Source of the DNA: Novosphingobium sp. PhB165
GTDB lineage: Bacteria > Pseudomonadota > Alphaproteobacteria > Sphingomonadales > Sphingomonadaceae
Reading direction: 5' to 3'
DNA length: 64,000 nucleotides
Assembly: GCF_004341845.1 (NCBI RefSeq)
Contig: NZ_SLVB01000016.1
Location: forward strand, 1-64,000
The stretch's first letter is position 1. Every line of letters begins with the position of its first letter. Shown piece by piece: positions 8,666-17,588 of the stretch. Below the pieces are notes generated by a model. It was given only the letters and a program-made list of their open reading frames with translations. It searched no databases and had not been told where the DNA came from. A program made the translations under genes and the position numbers.

Positions 8666-9234
8666 GGCAGCCACAGCGGACGCGCCTTGCCGAGGATATC
8701 GCGCTCTTGCGTGACCCCGAAATAGCGCCCGTCGAAGCTGTCCGGCCGCAGCGTCATCAGCAGGAAATAGCTCCCTTCCCGCAGGCGCACGCATCCTTCC
8801 CAGCGTGGTAGCGGCCGGCCGGATCGATCGGCGGCAAGTCGCCGGGCGATGGGTTTTCCATCGATCGTCACGACGTCGCCATGGCCGCAGATCGTGTCAC
8901 CGGCCGCGCCCGCAACGCGCTTCACCAGCGGCACGCCCGAGGGCAGGTAATGGCGGCGCGCCGCGAGGGTTCGCGCCGCTTCGGGCGGCCAGGCGACCAC
9001 CATATCGCCCGGCATGGCGCGCGCGCCGGGCGAGACAAGGTAGAGCCCGATCTGCGCGCTGGCGCTGTGGTTCCACACCAGGCGGGGCACCGGTGGGAAT
9101 GCCAGCGTCAGCCCCAATGCTGCAATCCCGGCGCCGATAAGGACAGCGCGGCGGCGCAGCATCCGGCTACGCGCCCGCGCCGCGCGCAAAGCTTCGCCCC
9201 ATTCGAAAAGCGGGAGGTTCCGGGCGTTACCCAT
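8662..9234 (-). CDS. traF: TraF-like signal peptidase (S26 family)
   Basis: A 190-residue membrane-anchored peptidase with one N-terminal membrane helix (about residues 30-48). The probable catalytic serine is S59 in SAQIGLY and the general-base lysine is K105 in PLVKRVAG. The GDxxxxWPP and TICGHGDVVTIDG blocks match TraF proteins of RP4-type plasmids. TraF processes the conjugative pilin. The usual proline two residues after the serine is glutamine here. The ATG at 9234 overlaps the preceding HTH gene by eight bases; the stop overlaps the transglycosylase start, so the three genes form one transcript. Confidence 0.85.
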   Translation of the reverse strand: MGNARNLPLFEWGEALRAARARSRMLRRRAVLIGAGIAALGLTLAFPPVPRLVWNHSASAQIGLYLVSPGARAMPGDMVVAWPPEAARTLAARRHYLPSGVPLVKRVAGAAGDTICGHGDVVTIDGKPIARRLAADRSGRPLPRWEGCVRLREGSYFLLMTLRPDSFDGRYFGVTQERDILGKARPLWLP

Positions 9235-9502
9235 GATCGCCTCCTGCCGCGTTGGAGAGCGACCAGGCTTCGAGATCGTCGATGTGATAGCGCCAGTCGC
9301 GCCCGTGCTTGCGGCACCTCGGACCGGTGCCATTCCGGCGCATCCCCTTGAGTGTGACGACTGCCAGCCCAAGATGAAACGCAGCCTGCTTGGAGGTGAG
9401 AAACGGATGTGTTTCGCGGGCGGATTTCGCCCGCTGCTGGGTGCAGCCATCGGCGCCCGTTCGCCCCTCGGAGGCGAGGCCCCCTGCAGCATTGTCTGTC
9501 AT
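9227..9502 (-). CDS. AlpA-like helix-turn-helix protein
   Basis: A 91-residue protein whose C-terminal half is a winged helix: FLTSKQAAFHLGLAVVTLKG, a wing with PRCRKHGRDWRYHIDDLEAW. The first 30 residues are low in complexity. This MerR/excisionase-like fold is common directly upstream of traF in sphingomonad conjugative elements. The start ATG at 9502 was chosen because upstream codons are G+C-rich noise. It overlaps traF by eight bases and probably regulates the transfer operon or acts as an excision factor. Confidence 0.75.
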   Translation of the reverse strand: MTDNAAGGLASEGRTGADGCTQQRAKSARETHPFLTSKQAAFHLGLAVVTLKGMRRNGTGPRCRKHGRDWRYHIDDLEAWSLSNAAGGDHG

Positions 9503-9704
9503 GTTTCGTGCTCCCTTCCGGCAGGTCTGGGTTGGACCTTCCGGGCACGAGGCATGACCATTCGAGACGGCCTGCGGCAGGGGCGAAAATCGACAGGCGC
9601 GTTTTCGCCCCCCTACCCCGCTCGCGGCGTGCCCGTGATTTCGCGGCCCGGCGAGGCCCCGCATCGCGCCGGTTATGGGCTCGGTGCGGGGCGGTCCGGA
9701 CGGG

Positions 9705-10025
9705 TCAGTCGGCCGGATTCCAGATGATGGCGAAGGCGTCCTCGTCGTCCTGACCGGCGGCGCGGCCGAGGTTGGCGTAGAGCCGGCGGGGCCCGAATTC
9801 GGGGGCAGCGAGGCTCAGCGATACGTAGTCGTTACCCGAGCTTTCGCTGCGGCGCAGCCACCCTGCACCGACCTCCACGCCGCCCGAGGAAACCCGGTAG
9901 TCGGGCTGCGCATCGCTGGTCTTGCGAGGGTTGGGCGTGATCTCGATTTCGGTGCGGATCGAGAGGGTGCGAAGCTGGCCCTTGAAGCCGCGGCCATCGC
10001 GCGTGACATATCCGATTGCTGGCAT
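9705..10025 (-). CDS. DUF736 family protein
   Basis: A 106-residue protein with the typical DUF736 beginning MPAIGYVTRDGRGFKGQL and the ends YVSLSLAAPEFGP and ANLGRAAGQDDEDAFAIIW. DUF736 proteins occur on alphaproteobacterial plasmids and conjugative elements; their molecular function is unknown. A GAGGAG ribosome site precedes the ATG at 10025. The gene heads the leftward transfer block, 200 bp ahead of the HTH and traF genes. Confidence 0.88.
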   Translation of the reverse strand: MPAIGYVTRDGRGFKGQLRTLSIRTEIEITPNPRKTSDAQPDYRVSSGGVEVGAGWLRRSESSGNDYVSLSLAAPEFGPRRLYANLGRAAGQDDEDAFAIIWNPAD

Positions 10026-10727
10026 TTCTCGTCTCCTCAATGGGTCGCCCGGGAACCGATTTTCCGGACGATGGCAGACCGGGGGGGGAGCGCTCGCAAG
10101 GACGCATGAACCCTTGGGGCCGGAGCATGAGCGAAGGACCGGAGCGAGGCGGCTTATTTGCAGCGAAGCGGCCGCGAGGAGCCCGCTTCCGGCGGGCGGG
10201 GAAATAAGCCGGCGCGCGATGGTTTCATGCGGCTGCGACCGCTTCCAGGTCAGTGCCTTTCGGATCCGGAAACGGGTTTCGGCGCTCCATGTCCGGAGCA
10301 CCAAATGCCGGCGATCAGCCGCGCATGCGCTTCGTGGCGGCAAGGACGGGGCTTCCCATGGTTTCGATCCAAACCGTGTGGTGACGCCCTCCTTGCGAGC
10401 CGACAATGTGCCGAACCAACTACGCGGGTGGCCGCTGAGCGGGCAAGGATCGATGCCGACGGTGGCCCTCCCACGCCGCGAACGGGTGCCTCGCGGCAGC
10501 GCTCACCGCGGGGCCCGCAGCCGGCAATTCCGCGCGTCCTGAAGGTGCCCAACTGGCCCGCAATTCGCGTGTCTCGCGGGCGACAAACGGGGCAGCCAGG
10601 TTTGCTCGCCACTGTCCTGAAACCGGCCCAACTGCGTCCATATCTCGCACCCCCGGCAAGGGAGGTACTCCCTCCGCGCAATTGCAACACGGGCCGCGAA
10701 ATGGTGAGCAGTCCGCGGGAGAGACGC
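10026..10727. other. Long non-coding stretch with a large inverted repeat
   Basis: About 700 bp without a supported gene between two divergent genes. The inverted repeat CGGCTTATTT (10150-10159) and AAATAAGCCG (10202-10211) encloses a smaller G+C-rich hairpin (GCCCGC...GCGGGC). The rest is G+C-rich and shows no family similarity that I can see. It could hold divergent promoters, a structured RNA or an origin element. Confidence 0.4.
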
Positions 10728-10955
10728 ATGAACATCTACACTTTGAGGTTCCTCAAGGCTGGAGACGAAGCCGCCTTGTCCGAGGATCACGAGGAGCAAC
10801 TCGAATTCCAGGCGGCCGATGTCGTCGGCGCGCTTGTCATCGCTCATGAAAAAGCATCGCGCAGGAGCGCGGAACTCTGGGATGAGGCCCGCCGGCTTTG
10901 CACGATCCACCGCTCGCCCGGGGCCGGGTTCTCGATGCGCGCGGCGCGCGCATGA
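10728..10955 (+). CDS. Small plasmid-associated protein of unknown function
   Basis: A 75-residue protein beginning MNIYTLRFLKAGDEAA, with a GGGAGAG ribosome site just upstream. It is rich in acidic and helical segments (EDHEEQLEFQAADVVGAL) and has no membrane segment. Small proteins of this type are frequent on sphingomonad plasmids, but no function is known to me. Confidence 0.6.
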   Translation: MNIYTLRFLKAGDEAALSEDHEEQLEFQAADVVGALVIAHEKASRRSAELWDEARRLCTIHRSPGAGFSMRAARA

Positions 10956-11510
10956 TCGGCCGCCACCACGCGGCCGGCACCCGTTAGCGCCAAAGCCCAA
11001 TTGCCCCGAATTTCCGAGCGCCGCCGCGCGGGTTTTGCTCAGGAACACCACAGGTAAGGCACATGCTGGCAACAGCTTGTGGACAGGCATTTCCACAGGG
11101 TTATGGACCGGTCGAGCCCGGCCCATCGACGCCCGATCATCGACGCCCGATCTCCGGCCATCGACCCATCTCGATCCGTACCTGAAAGAAGGACCATCCC
11201 GGGGGAGGGATGGTCCTGAGTAGGAGGGAACGGCCCGGGTATTTCGAGGGCGCCGGCCGCAAGAATGTGCATAGCAGGGTTATTTCCTGAAGGGCAACGC
11301 CGCGCGGCGAAGTGGTCAGAGAGCGCGCCCGATCTCCACAACCAAACCGCCGCGCGTGCGGAATGGCCCCATTCACGCCCCGAATTCTGCACCCGCCAAG
11401 GTCATACTCCGACGAACCGAGATGCATCCGCGTCGGTTCACGGGCGTTGGAACAGGGGGAGACATGACCGCGACTCGGCTCCCACTGCGCCATTTCAGGG
11501 AGAAGCATCG
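10956..11510. other. Intergenic stretch with a perfect hairpin
   Basis: 555 bp without a supported gene. It holds a perfect 11-bp stem (AGGACCATCCC 11190-11200, GGGATGGTCCT 11207-11217) with a six-base loop. On the reverse strand a short pyrimidine run (TTCTTTC) follows the stem, so it could end leftward transcription. Confidence 0.45.
11190..11217 (-). terminator. Possible hairpin terminator
   Basis: Perfect 11-bp inverted repeat with loop GGGGGA. The downstream TTCTTTC on the reverse strand is a weak U-tract. No leftward gene is evident immediately upstream, so it may instead be a structural element. Confidence 0.35.
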
Positions 11511-11741
11511 ATGGATGAGGATGCTGTATTCGCCTTCGGCAGCGCGCTTGCCGCGATCGGCGGCCTTCTCGAGGAAAAAGGCCTCTGCACGGCGAAGGAG
11601 CTCGCCCAGTCGCTGAGGCATGCGGCGATGGTGCATCTGAAAGCCGAGAAGAAGTATCACGTGCGCGGCGAGTATCTGTGCGCTTGGGCGGTCTCTGTGA
11701 AAGCCGCCGCCGATGGTGCGAGCGCAGCGCCGCGCCACTGA
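11511..11741 (+). CDS. Small helical protein of unknown function
   Basis: A 76-residue protein beginning MDEDAVFAFGSALAAIGGLL. It is predicted to be mostly helical and soluble, with no recognised domain. A GGGAGAAG ribosome site lies 7-8 bases before the ATG. It is an isolated gene, followed by a hairpin at 11819-11850. Confidence 0.6.
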   Translation: MDEDAVFAFGSALAAIGGLLEEKGLCTAKELAQSLRHAAMVHLKAEKKYHVRGEYLCAWAVSVKAAADGASAAPRH

Positions 11742-12064
11742 CGCAGCATCAGCTTCCCCGCGCACAAACTGCGCGGCCTGCTAGTGCAAACCGGTGTTGT
11801 TCAAGCGGAATGGTCTGGGGGGATCGCTCCTGCGGAGAAGAGCGATCCCCTACCAGTGCACTCCGGCATTTCCGAAGTCGGAGGCAGCAACGAATATAGT
11901 CCCGATCCCGGATAGCGGCATCGGGATTTTCCGCAGGTTGCGGTCCCTTGGCCCTTATTGACCAGTCGCTGTCGGTGGTGCGCGCACATCCGCCCGCGGC
12001 CCGCGACCTGCCAAGCGGTGCCAATATCACTGCGGGTCCTGCCGCGAATCCGCGCGCCGGCCCC
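11742..12064. other. Intergenic stretch with a hairpin
   Basis: 323 bp with no supported gene apart from the stem-loop at 11819-11850. Confidence 0.4.
11819..11850 (+). terminator. Possible hairpin terminator
   Basis: GGGGATCGCTC (11819-11829) pairs perfectly with GAGCGATCCCC (11840-11850) over 11 bp around a ten-base loop. It lies 78 bp after the stop of the rightward gene at 11511-11741. There is no T-tract, so factor-independent termination is uncertain. Confidence 0.35.
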
Positions 12065-12274
12065 TCAGCGCTGAAGCGTGACGAGGCGGGTATCGCCGCA
12101 AAGGCTGCACACGTCCTTGCGCCGCTCGAACCCGTTTGTTCCTGCAAGCTCGCGCGCGGATTGATCGGTGTGTTCCAGCGGTGAGAGGCCGAGAGTCTGG
12201 GCGATGCAATCATCGCAAACCGGCTCGGGTGAGAGCCGGGCGACCAGCTTTTCGATATCCTGAAGTGCTGTCAT
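12065..12274 (-). CDS. Small protein with two CxxC pairs, probably zinc-binding
   Basis: A 69-residue protein, MTALQDIEKLVARLS..., with two cysteine pairs, CDDC (residues 19-22) and CSLC near the C-terminus. The four cysteines suggest a zinc knuckle or ribbon. A helical N-terminus precedes them. No function can be named; similar small zinc-ribbon proteins serve as DNA- or protein-binding adaptors. The ATG at 12274 was chosen because the upstream 20 codons have no similar composition. Confidence 0.6.
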   Translation of the reverse strand: MTALQDIEKLVARLSPEPVCDDCIAQTLGLSPLEHTDQSARELAGTNGFERRKDVCSLCGDTRLVTLQR

Positions 12275-12369
12275 GTCCGTGCCCCGTACTCTGTCCTGAA
12301 CTCGATATTCGTCCCCGAATTCGGCCCGTGCCACCCGGCAGGGATCGGGGCAATGAACATTAGGGGGTA

Positions 12370-12406
12370 GCGGCGGCTCCGCGCCCTCAAGGCGCGGGGC
12401 CGCCGC
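12370..12406. terminator. Strong G+C-rich stem-loop
   Basis: A 16-bp stem with one G-T wobble (12370-12385 pairing with 12391-12406) around the loop CTCAA. On the forward strand it is followed by GTAAATTTC. It lies in a 450-bp gap (12275-12727), which is otherwise empty, between two leftward genes, so it may end transcription from the ParB-like gene. Confidence 0.4.
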
Positions 12407-12727
12407 GTAAATTTCTCCATCTTCAAAACGGTATCGAGGGCAGGTGAAGAAACGATGTCCGCCGACCTTCTCGCGCGCGGCCGTCCGGTCATCCGCTGCT
12501 GGGGCGGCTGCCGGTTCTATAGGACGTCCGACGGCCCTGACGCCCGGCGCTCCTTAACGCCTGCGACGACGTGGCGTGCTGCGGCAACCGATTCGCGCGC
12601 CCGGCAATGAACCGCCGATCATGGCCGCTCGCCCGCCGCCCCTTGGGCGCGGGCGCGCGGCCCACAAATTTGCCGCCACTCGCACGAAGCGACCGGAGGC
12701 GGATCGCTCCGCCTCCGGTCATTGCCA

Positions 12728-14755
12728 TCAGCCAGCCGATGGCATCGCATCAGGCTCGGTACCTTCACCGAAGCCGCTGCCAAAACCGGTGTCCGGTTCG
12801 CTTCCGGCGTCAGGGCCAGTTTCGGGCTCGGTTTCAGGCCCAATGACAGGGTCGATGACAGCCCCAACAGGTCCAATTACAGGTCCAATTGCAGGCAATG
12901 CAGTGTCCGGATCGGGCCCGTCCGCGCATTCGTCATGCCCACCCTCGCCGGTCATGGATGCGGCCACGCGCGCATGGGCCTCGACCGTGCCCACGCCGCC
13001 GCGCGTCGTATAGGCGGCGGGCGGGAAGGTCATCCAGCGCGGGATCCAGCCTTCGCGCTTGGGGCGCCCGCCTGCTCCTGCAAGATGATCGCGGATGATA
13101 CCCCGCAGGGTCTTCGCCTTTTCGCCCGCATTGGCGGACGCCACCAGCGAACCCGCCACTTCTCCAACCATCGCGAGCAGCACTTCGCGGTCGCGAAGCG
13201 TCTCGAGCAAGGCCTCGTCCGCCTCCCACCAATCGGACATCGACATGCCGATCTCGGTGCCGAGCGCCTCGACCGCTGCGCTTCCCGCCTCAAGCGCCTC
13301 GCCCATGACCAACGTAAGTACTTCCATCACCGCCGTATCGGGAAGTTCGATCAGGCGCGCGAACAGACGGCACAGGTCACGGTGCGAACCGCGCACGCTG
13401 TAGCCGCTGCCGCCAATCACTGTCGGGTCGTCATCGGGAAGGTCCAGCAGCGCCAGGACCGCGCGCCGCCGCTCGTCGAACACGGCCTCGGCCGGGCATT
13501 CGTCCACGCTCGCCTTCACCGCGTCGTTCTTCGCGGTCTGCGATTCGGGAACGATCCGCCAGAGCGGCGAACCGGCGATGGCGTGGGCAATCATCAGCCG
13601 CAGGGCAATGCCCGGACGCTCAAGCATTGCGGCGCGCACGGCAGCGTGGCGATGGAGATCGATATAGGTCTGCGTGACGGAAGTCAGCTCGGGTCGGTCG
13701 GCCTTGCCCATGCCAGTGCCAGTGCCAGTGCCCGTGCCCGAAGCTCCCCCGTCCGCCCCGCCTGCCTTGGCCATGCGCGCTGCTTCCTTGCGGGAGAGAT
13801 AGCCCTCGTGGATGACGACTTCGCCATTGGCGCGCACGTCGAGATAGACCCGTCCGCCTTTGCGCTTGGCGGTTTTCTCGTGTTCCCACGAATGGAAATG
13901 GGTTTCGGGCCCGAGCACGACGGCATCGGCCCAGCCCGCCTCGAGGAAGGATGCCCGCTTCACCTCGATGGCTGCATTCTGCAAATCCCAGAAGGCGTCC
14001 GTCTCCGCAAAATAAGCATCCTCCCCGAACAGGTCCGCGACTGTCGCAAGCCCGCTCGCCTCGGCATCGAAAAGCGCGTGTCCCACCGGCACCGACTGCC
14101 CGCCGAACAGCCACGATTTCAGCTGATAGCCGCGCGGCGCATAGCTGGCGGGATCGTCGGCAAGCGCAAGCCATGCCTTCTGCTGCGACTTCGATGCCAG
14201 GGTCAGGTGCCTGATTGTGGCCGCATCGATTTCCTCGGCGCGGTACATCTCGCGGATGCGCGGAAGCAGGTTGCCCAGCGCGAGGATGCGCTTCACGGCT
14301 AGGTCGGGCAGACCGAATGTCTGCGCGATATCCTCTATAGTGCGCCCTTCCTTCACCAGCCGGGTGAAACAGGCCCAGCGCGAGACTTCGTCGGGATCGA
14401 GCCGGGCCACGTTCTCGATGAGCGACGCCTCGACTGCGCTGGCATCGTCGGTATCGTCCAGAACCGCGCAGGGCAGCATGGCAGTGTCGGGGTCCGGCTC
14501 GCCCGCCTCGGCGCGGGCCGCCTGCCGTTCGGCCGCGACGATTTGCGCGGCATGAAAGCGGCGGCATCCGGCAACGATCTCGAAATGGCCCGGCTCGCCA
14601 TCCCCTTGGCAATTGGGCCGCACGAGGATCGGCTGGATCACCCCGCGCGCCCGAACGGTCGGCAGGATATCGGACACGTCGGGGGCCTTGCGGGCGTAAC
14701 GCATATTCGATTTGCTGACGGCAAGGTTGCCCAGCGCGATGAATTCGAGTTTCAT
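12728..14755 (-). CDS. Large ParB-like protein (ParB/RepB/Spo0J family)
   Basis: A 675-residue protein. The N-terminal ParB nuclease-like domain (about residues 1-120) shows FEIVAGCRRFHAAQIV, the ParB box, then a helix-turn-helix-like part with FTRLVKEGRTIEDIAQTFGL and DLAVKRILALG. It is far longer than chromosomal ParB (about 300 residues). Versions of this length are typical of alphaproteobacterial conjugative elements and probably serve regulation or partition; there is no adjacent ParA. The last 50 residues are a low-complexity tail of degenerate G-P-V/I and E-T/P-D repeats. The start ATG at 14755 gives MKLEFIALGNLAVSKSN. A 118-bp gap separates it from the DUF2958 gene. Confidence 0.82.
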   Translation of the reverse strand: MKLEFIALGNLAVSKSNMRYARKAPDVSDILPTVRARGVIQPILVRPNCQGDGEPGHFEIVAGCRRFHAAQIVAAERQAARAEAGEPDPDTAMLPCAVLDDTDDASAVEASLIENVARLDPDEVSRWACFTRLVKEGRTIEDIAQTFGLPDLAVKRILALGNLLPRIREMYRAEEIDAATIRHLTLASKSQQKAWLALADDPASYAPRGYQLKSWLFGGQSVPVGHALFDAEASGLATVADLFGEDAYFAETDAFWDLQNAAIEVKRASFLEAGWADAVVLGPETHFHSWEHEKTAKRKGGRVYLDVRANGEVVIHEGYLSRKEAARMAKAGGADGGASGTGTGTGTGMGKADRPELTSVTQTYIDLHRHAAVRAAMLERPGIALRLMIAHAIAGSPLWRIVPESQTAKNDAVKASVDECPAEAVFDERRRAVLALLDLPDDDPTVIGGSGYSVRGSHRDLCRLFARLIELPDTAVMEVLTLVMGEALEAGSAAVEALGTEIGMSMSDWWEADEALLETLRDREVLLAMVGEVAGSLVASANAGEKAKTLRGIIRDHLAGAGGRPKREGWIPRWMTFPPAAYTTRGGVGTVEAHARVAASMTGEGGHDECADGPDPDTALPAIGPVIGPVGAVIDPVIGPETEPETGPDAGSEPDTGFGSGFGEGTEPDAMPSAG

Positions 14756-14873
14756 GGGTAGCACTCCTGATTGAGAGTGCCGGTCCACCGAGTTCGTGAT
14801 GGGATAAGGTGGACCGGCTTAGGTCTGGGCCATCCGGAACCGATTGCCCCGGCTGCCCGGCGTCATCCGCCCC

Positions 14874-15278
14874 TCAGCGGGGCGAAAGCCTGATGGCCGC
14901 CGGGTCCTCGCGGGTCAGACGGTCCAGAAGCAGTGCAGCATCGGGGATCGATCCGGCGAGGCGGGCGGCCTCGGTCCAGACCGAAAGCCGGTGCCGCGTG
15001 CTGAAAGCGATATCGCGCTCGATGGTGAGGCCCATCGGCAAGCGAATCGCCTCGATCTCGCGGAGCGAGGAAATGCCGAGTTCCGGGCATCCGAAGCCGA
15101 GGTCCGCCAGCCCGAACAGGGTGTCGTCGTCGGCGTAGAGTTCGGAAACCAGCCAGACCGCACGGCCCATGGGATTGAACAGGCGGACCAGCGGCAGCGG
15201 ATCGAACTTGGGATTTTCCATGCATTGCTCGAAATTGGCACTGAGCATCGCGCGAATGGAGCGGGTCAGGAGGGTCAT
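14874..15278 (-). CDS. DUF2958 family protein
   Basis: A 134-residue protein with the DUF2958 signature: FDPLPLVRLFNPMGRAVWLV, LYADDDTLFGLADLGFGCPE and ERDIAFSTRHRLS. DUF2958 proteins are common on plasmids and next to antirestriction genes; their function is unknown. The ATG overlaps the stop of the ArdC-like gene by four bases (ATGA), so the pair is translationally coupled. Confidence 0.88.
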   Translation of the reverse strand: MTLLTRSIRAMLSANFEQCMENPKFDPLPLVRLFNPMGRAVWLVSELYADDDTLFGLADLGFGCPELGISSLREIEAIRLPMGLTIERDIAFSTRHRLSVWTEAARLAGSIPDAALLLDRLTREDPAAIRLSPR

Positions 15279-16513
15279 GCCGTTGCCCTCCCGTTTCCCG
15301 GCAAGGCGGCGCAGGGCGCAGTTTGCGAATCCGGTAGCGCCGCACCTACGCCGACCTCAGCGCCACCACCATTCGCCGCATCCGGCCCGCCCGCACCACC
15401 GCGCCACTTTCCTGCAAGATTTCCGTCAGATAGGCTGACATCAGGGGAAGCGGAGGGGCCCGCCTCTGCATCCCGTTCGGGGCTCTTCTCGAGATTGGCC
15501 CCCTCATGGCGAGCGAGCAGCCATTCGGCGGCTTTGCTCGCCATGCTTGCTGCCCGGAAGATCGCGCGGTTGTCCTCGCGCAGCACTTCGAGCCATGCTC
15601 CGATATAATCGGCATGGCGCACGGTGGGCACGATGCCGAGCGCGGCGCAAAGGAAAGCCGAGCCCACTTCGGCCACTAATTCCTCGCGGGCGTAGTCCTT
15701 GGAACCGAACGCATTCGTCAGATTTCTGCCGAGTCGCGATGCGTGGCCGGTCGCGTGGGTCAGCTCGTGCAGAGCCGTCCTGTAGAAGTTCACCTGATCG
15801 CGGAAAGCCTGCTGCGGCGGCACAGCCACGAAGTCCGCGCCCGGCGCATAGAACGCCTTGTCGCCGCCGATACGAAAATCGACACCGCTTGCGGCGATCA
15901 CCGCCTCGGCCACCGGCACGATTTCGCGCGTAGGCAAGGCAACCTGTTCGGGGAGCAAATCCCCCCGCAGCCCCTCGCACTGCGCCACGTTGAAAACGGT
16001 AAAGCGTTTGAGGAAGGCAATGGACCTCGCCTCCCCGCCGCTCTCGCGTGCGCGCTCTTTCTCGGCCTCGGGCGTGAAGCGGTCGGCATAGACAACCTGC
16101 GTGCCATGCTCGCCTTTGCGCACATTGCCGCCCGCCTCCTGCGCCTGCCTGAACGTCAGCCAACCTTGCGAAGGCCAGCCGCCCGCAATCACCGCTTCCC
16201 ACAGGATCAGGACATTGATCCCGCTATAGGGACGCCGCGTCAGGGCATTGCGGGGAAGACCGGCAGCCGGAACGCTCCCACCCTCTCCGGCTCCGCCGCC
16301 TGCCGCCGGGATGCCCCACGGCTGCACCCAAGGAACGCATCCGTCCTCAAGCTGGGCGATAACCCGGCTCGTCACCTCGTCATAGAGCGAAGCCCTGTCG
16401 CTTGCGGAACCGCGCCCGCGCGAAGTCTCGCCCTGCCCATTAGACGGCGTGTGGCTGCCGATATCTCCAGTTTCGGGCCCCGCGCATGACGGAGCCTTGC
16501 GATTGCTGCGCAT
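15275..16513 (-). CDS. ardC: ArdC-like antirestriction protein with zincin domain
   Basis: A 412-residue protein with an N-terminal single-strand DNA-binding ArdC domain (LYDEVTSRVIAQLEDGCVPW, PYSGINVLILW, GNVRKGEHGTQVVYADRF) and a C-terminal metallopeptidase-like domain. Its zinc motif HELTHATGH is at 249-257, with the third ligand probably in the REELVAEVGSAF block. ArdC proteins protect incoming plasmid DNA from restriction during conjugation. The last 80 residues are low in complexity. Together with DUF2958 it forms an establishment module typical of conjugative plasmids. Confidence 0.88.
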   Translation of the reverse strand: MRSNRKAPSCAGPETGDIGSHTPSNGQGETSRGRGSASDRASLYDEVTSRVIAQLEDGCVPWVQPWGIPAAGGGAGEGGSVPAAGLPRNALTRRPYSGINVLILWEAVIAGGWPSQGWLTFRQAQEAGGNVRKGEHGTQVVYADRFTPEAEKERARESGGEARSIAFLKRFTVFNVAQCEGLRGDLLPEQVALPTREIVPVAEAVIAASGVDFRIGGDKAFYAPGADFVAVPPQQAFRDQVNFYRTALHELTHATGHASRLGRNLTNAFGSKDYAREELVAEVGSAFLCAALGIVPTVRHADYIGAWLEVLREDNRAIFRAASMASKAAEWLLARHEGANLEKSPERDAEAGPSASPDVSLSDGNLAGKWRGGAGGPDAANGGGAEVGVGAALPDSQTAPCAALPGNGRATA

Positions 16514-17112
16514 GTCTCATCTCCAAGACCCGCCCAAAACCACCATGGCCTCCCCCGGCGAAGGCGGGGGTGGGCGGCCCGGACGACCGACAGGGCCCGC
16601 GCCAGGCAGCGCCTGCACCGCTTGCGGCCGGAACGTTAAGTGGAGGAGCCGCGCCTCGGCGCGGCTTGCAGGCGATGCCGGCGGGCCCAGACGGGCGGCA
16701 AGCCCACCCGCGCATTCGCTCGGGGCCAGGCTCACGGACAACGCCGCGCGCGGCTCCCCGCGCGCGCCTGCTTCAGGGGGCGCCGAAGGCGCGCCCTCGC
16801 CGCGCCAGCGATCGTGGCCGCAAGGACGAGACCCGACGGGGCTCGGTGCCGTGCGTGCGGACCAGGCGGGCGTTCAGCCCGTCCGCGCGCAGCATAGAGC
16901 GCGTTCGCGCCTCAGGCGCGGGGCGCCCTGCCCATTCTGCCCGCTAATACGGCCGTCCAAGAGGCTGAAACCCATCCGCCCCACCGATCGCTGCACATCG
17001 GCTCGGCCTCAGTGACGAGCCTGTAGATCCCGACCTTTCCGCCGGACGCGCCGCACGACCACACATCCCGCACGCGCTTGGCCATTTCCCGTTGGCCATT
17101 AGCCGTTACCCA
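16514..17112. other. Long G+C-rich gap without a gene
   Basis: About 600 bp upstream of the leftward ardC gene. Small palindromes such as GCCGCGCC-TC-GGCGCGGC near 16645 are present. Reading frames on both strands are compositional artefacts. The ardC promoter should lie at its left edge. Confidence 0.45.
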
Positions 17113-17175
17113 CTGCACGCTGCACGCTGCACGCTGCACGCTGCACGCTGCACGCTGCACTCTGCACTCTGCACT
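17113..17175 (+). repeat. Nine-copy heptamer minisatellite
   Basis: Nine perfect tandem 7-mers: six CTGCACG followed by three CTGCACT. It lies between the conjugation block and the small genes at 17346-17846. Because the unit is seven bases, copy-number change shifts any reading frame across it; the cysteine-rich reading frames across it are artefacts. Confidence 0.9.
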
Positions 17176-17345
17176 CGCCCAACTCTGGCACAATTCCGAT
17201 TGGTTCCCGAGATTCCAATAAATACTTCACAGGCCGTGAAAAGTCCGCGAAGAAACGGTAACTTTTGTTCACAGGAGCCAAATCGCTTCTCGCGCAATTA
17301 GTATTCACCACGCAAGAGCGTCGGATGTGTACTTTGGAGAGAACC

Positions 17346-17528
17346 ATGAGCATCGAAGGCAAGGCCAAGGAAGCTGCCGGCTACATCAAGGAAGAGATGA
17401 ACGAGCATGGCAAGTCGCCCGAGGCGCAAAAGAAGGCCCAGGAAGGTCGCGATCTTCGCAACGAAGGCCGGGTCGAGGACGGCAAGGCGCCGAAGACCTC
17501 GAAGCCGGGCACCGACAAGAGCGAATAA
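17346..17528 (+). CDS. Small charged CsbD-like stress protein
   Basis: A 60-residue, highly charged protein, MSIEGKAKEAAGYIKEEMNE..., ending in a K/P/D-rich tail. The GKAKEAAGYIKE opening resembles the CsbD-like family of small stress-response proteins, but it is too short to be sure. It is followed after 60 bp by another small gene in the same direction. Confidence 0.55.
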   Translation: MSIEGKAKEAAGYIKEEMNEHGKSPEAQKKAQEGRDLRNEGRVEDGKAPKTSKPGTDKSE

Positions 17529-17588
17529 GCCACGACGGGCCGACGTGCCAGCCGCGCCGGCCCGGTCATTCCCGGAGAGTTTCGCCGC

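Noticed and set aside
12722..14302. 526-residue forward frame opposite the ParB-like gene
   Set aside because: It is an antisense shadow rich in R, H and G with no domain.
17113..17175. CRISPR-like array
   Set aside because: The repeats are seven bases without spacers, so it is a simple tandem repeat.
16912..17193. Cysteine-rich reverse reading frames with repeated SVQRAAC units
   Set aside because: They are direct translation of the heptamer minisatellite at 17113-17175 and have no ribosome site or family match.
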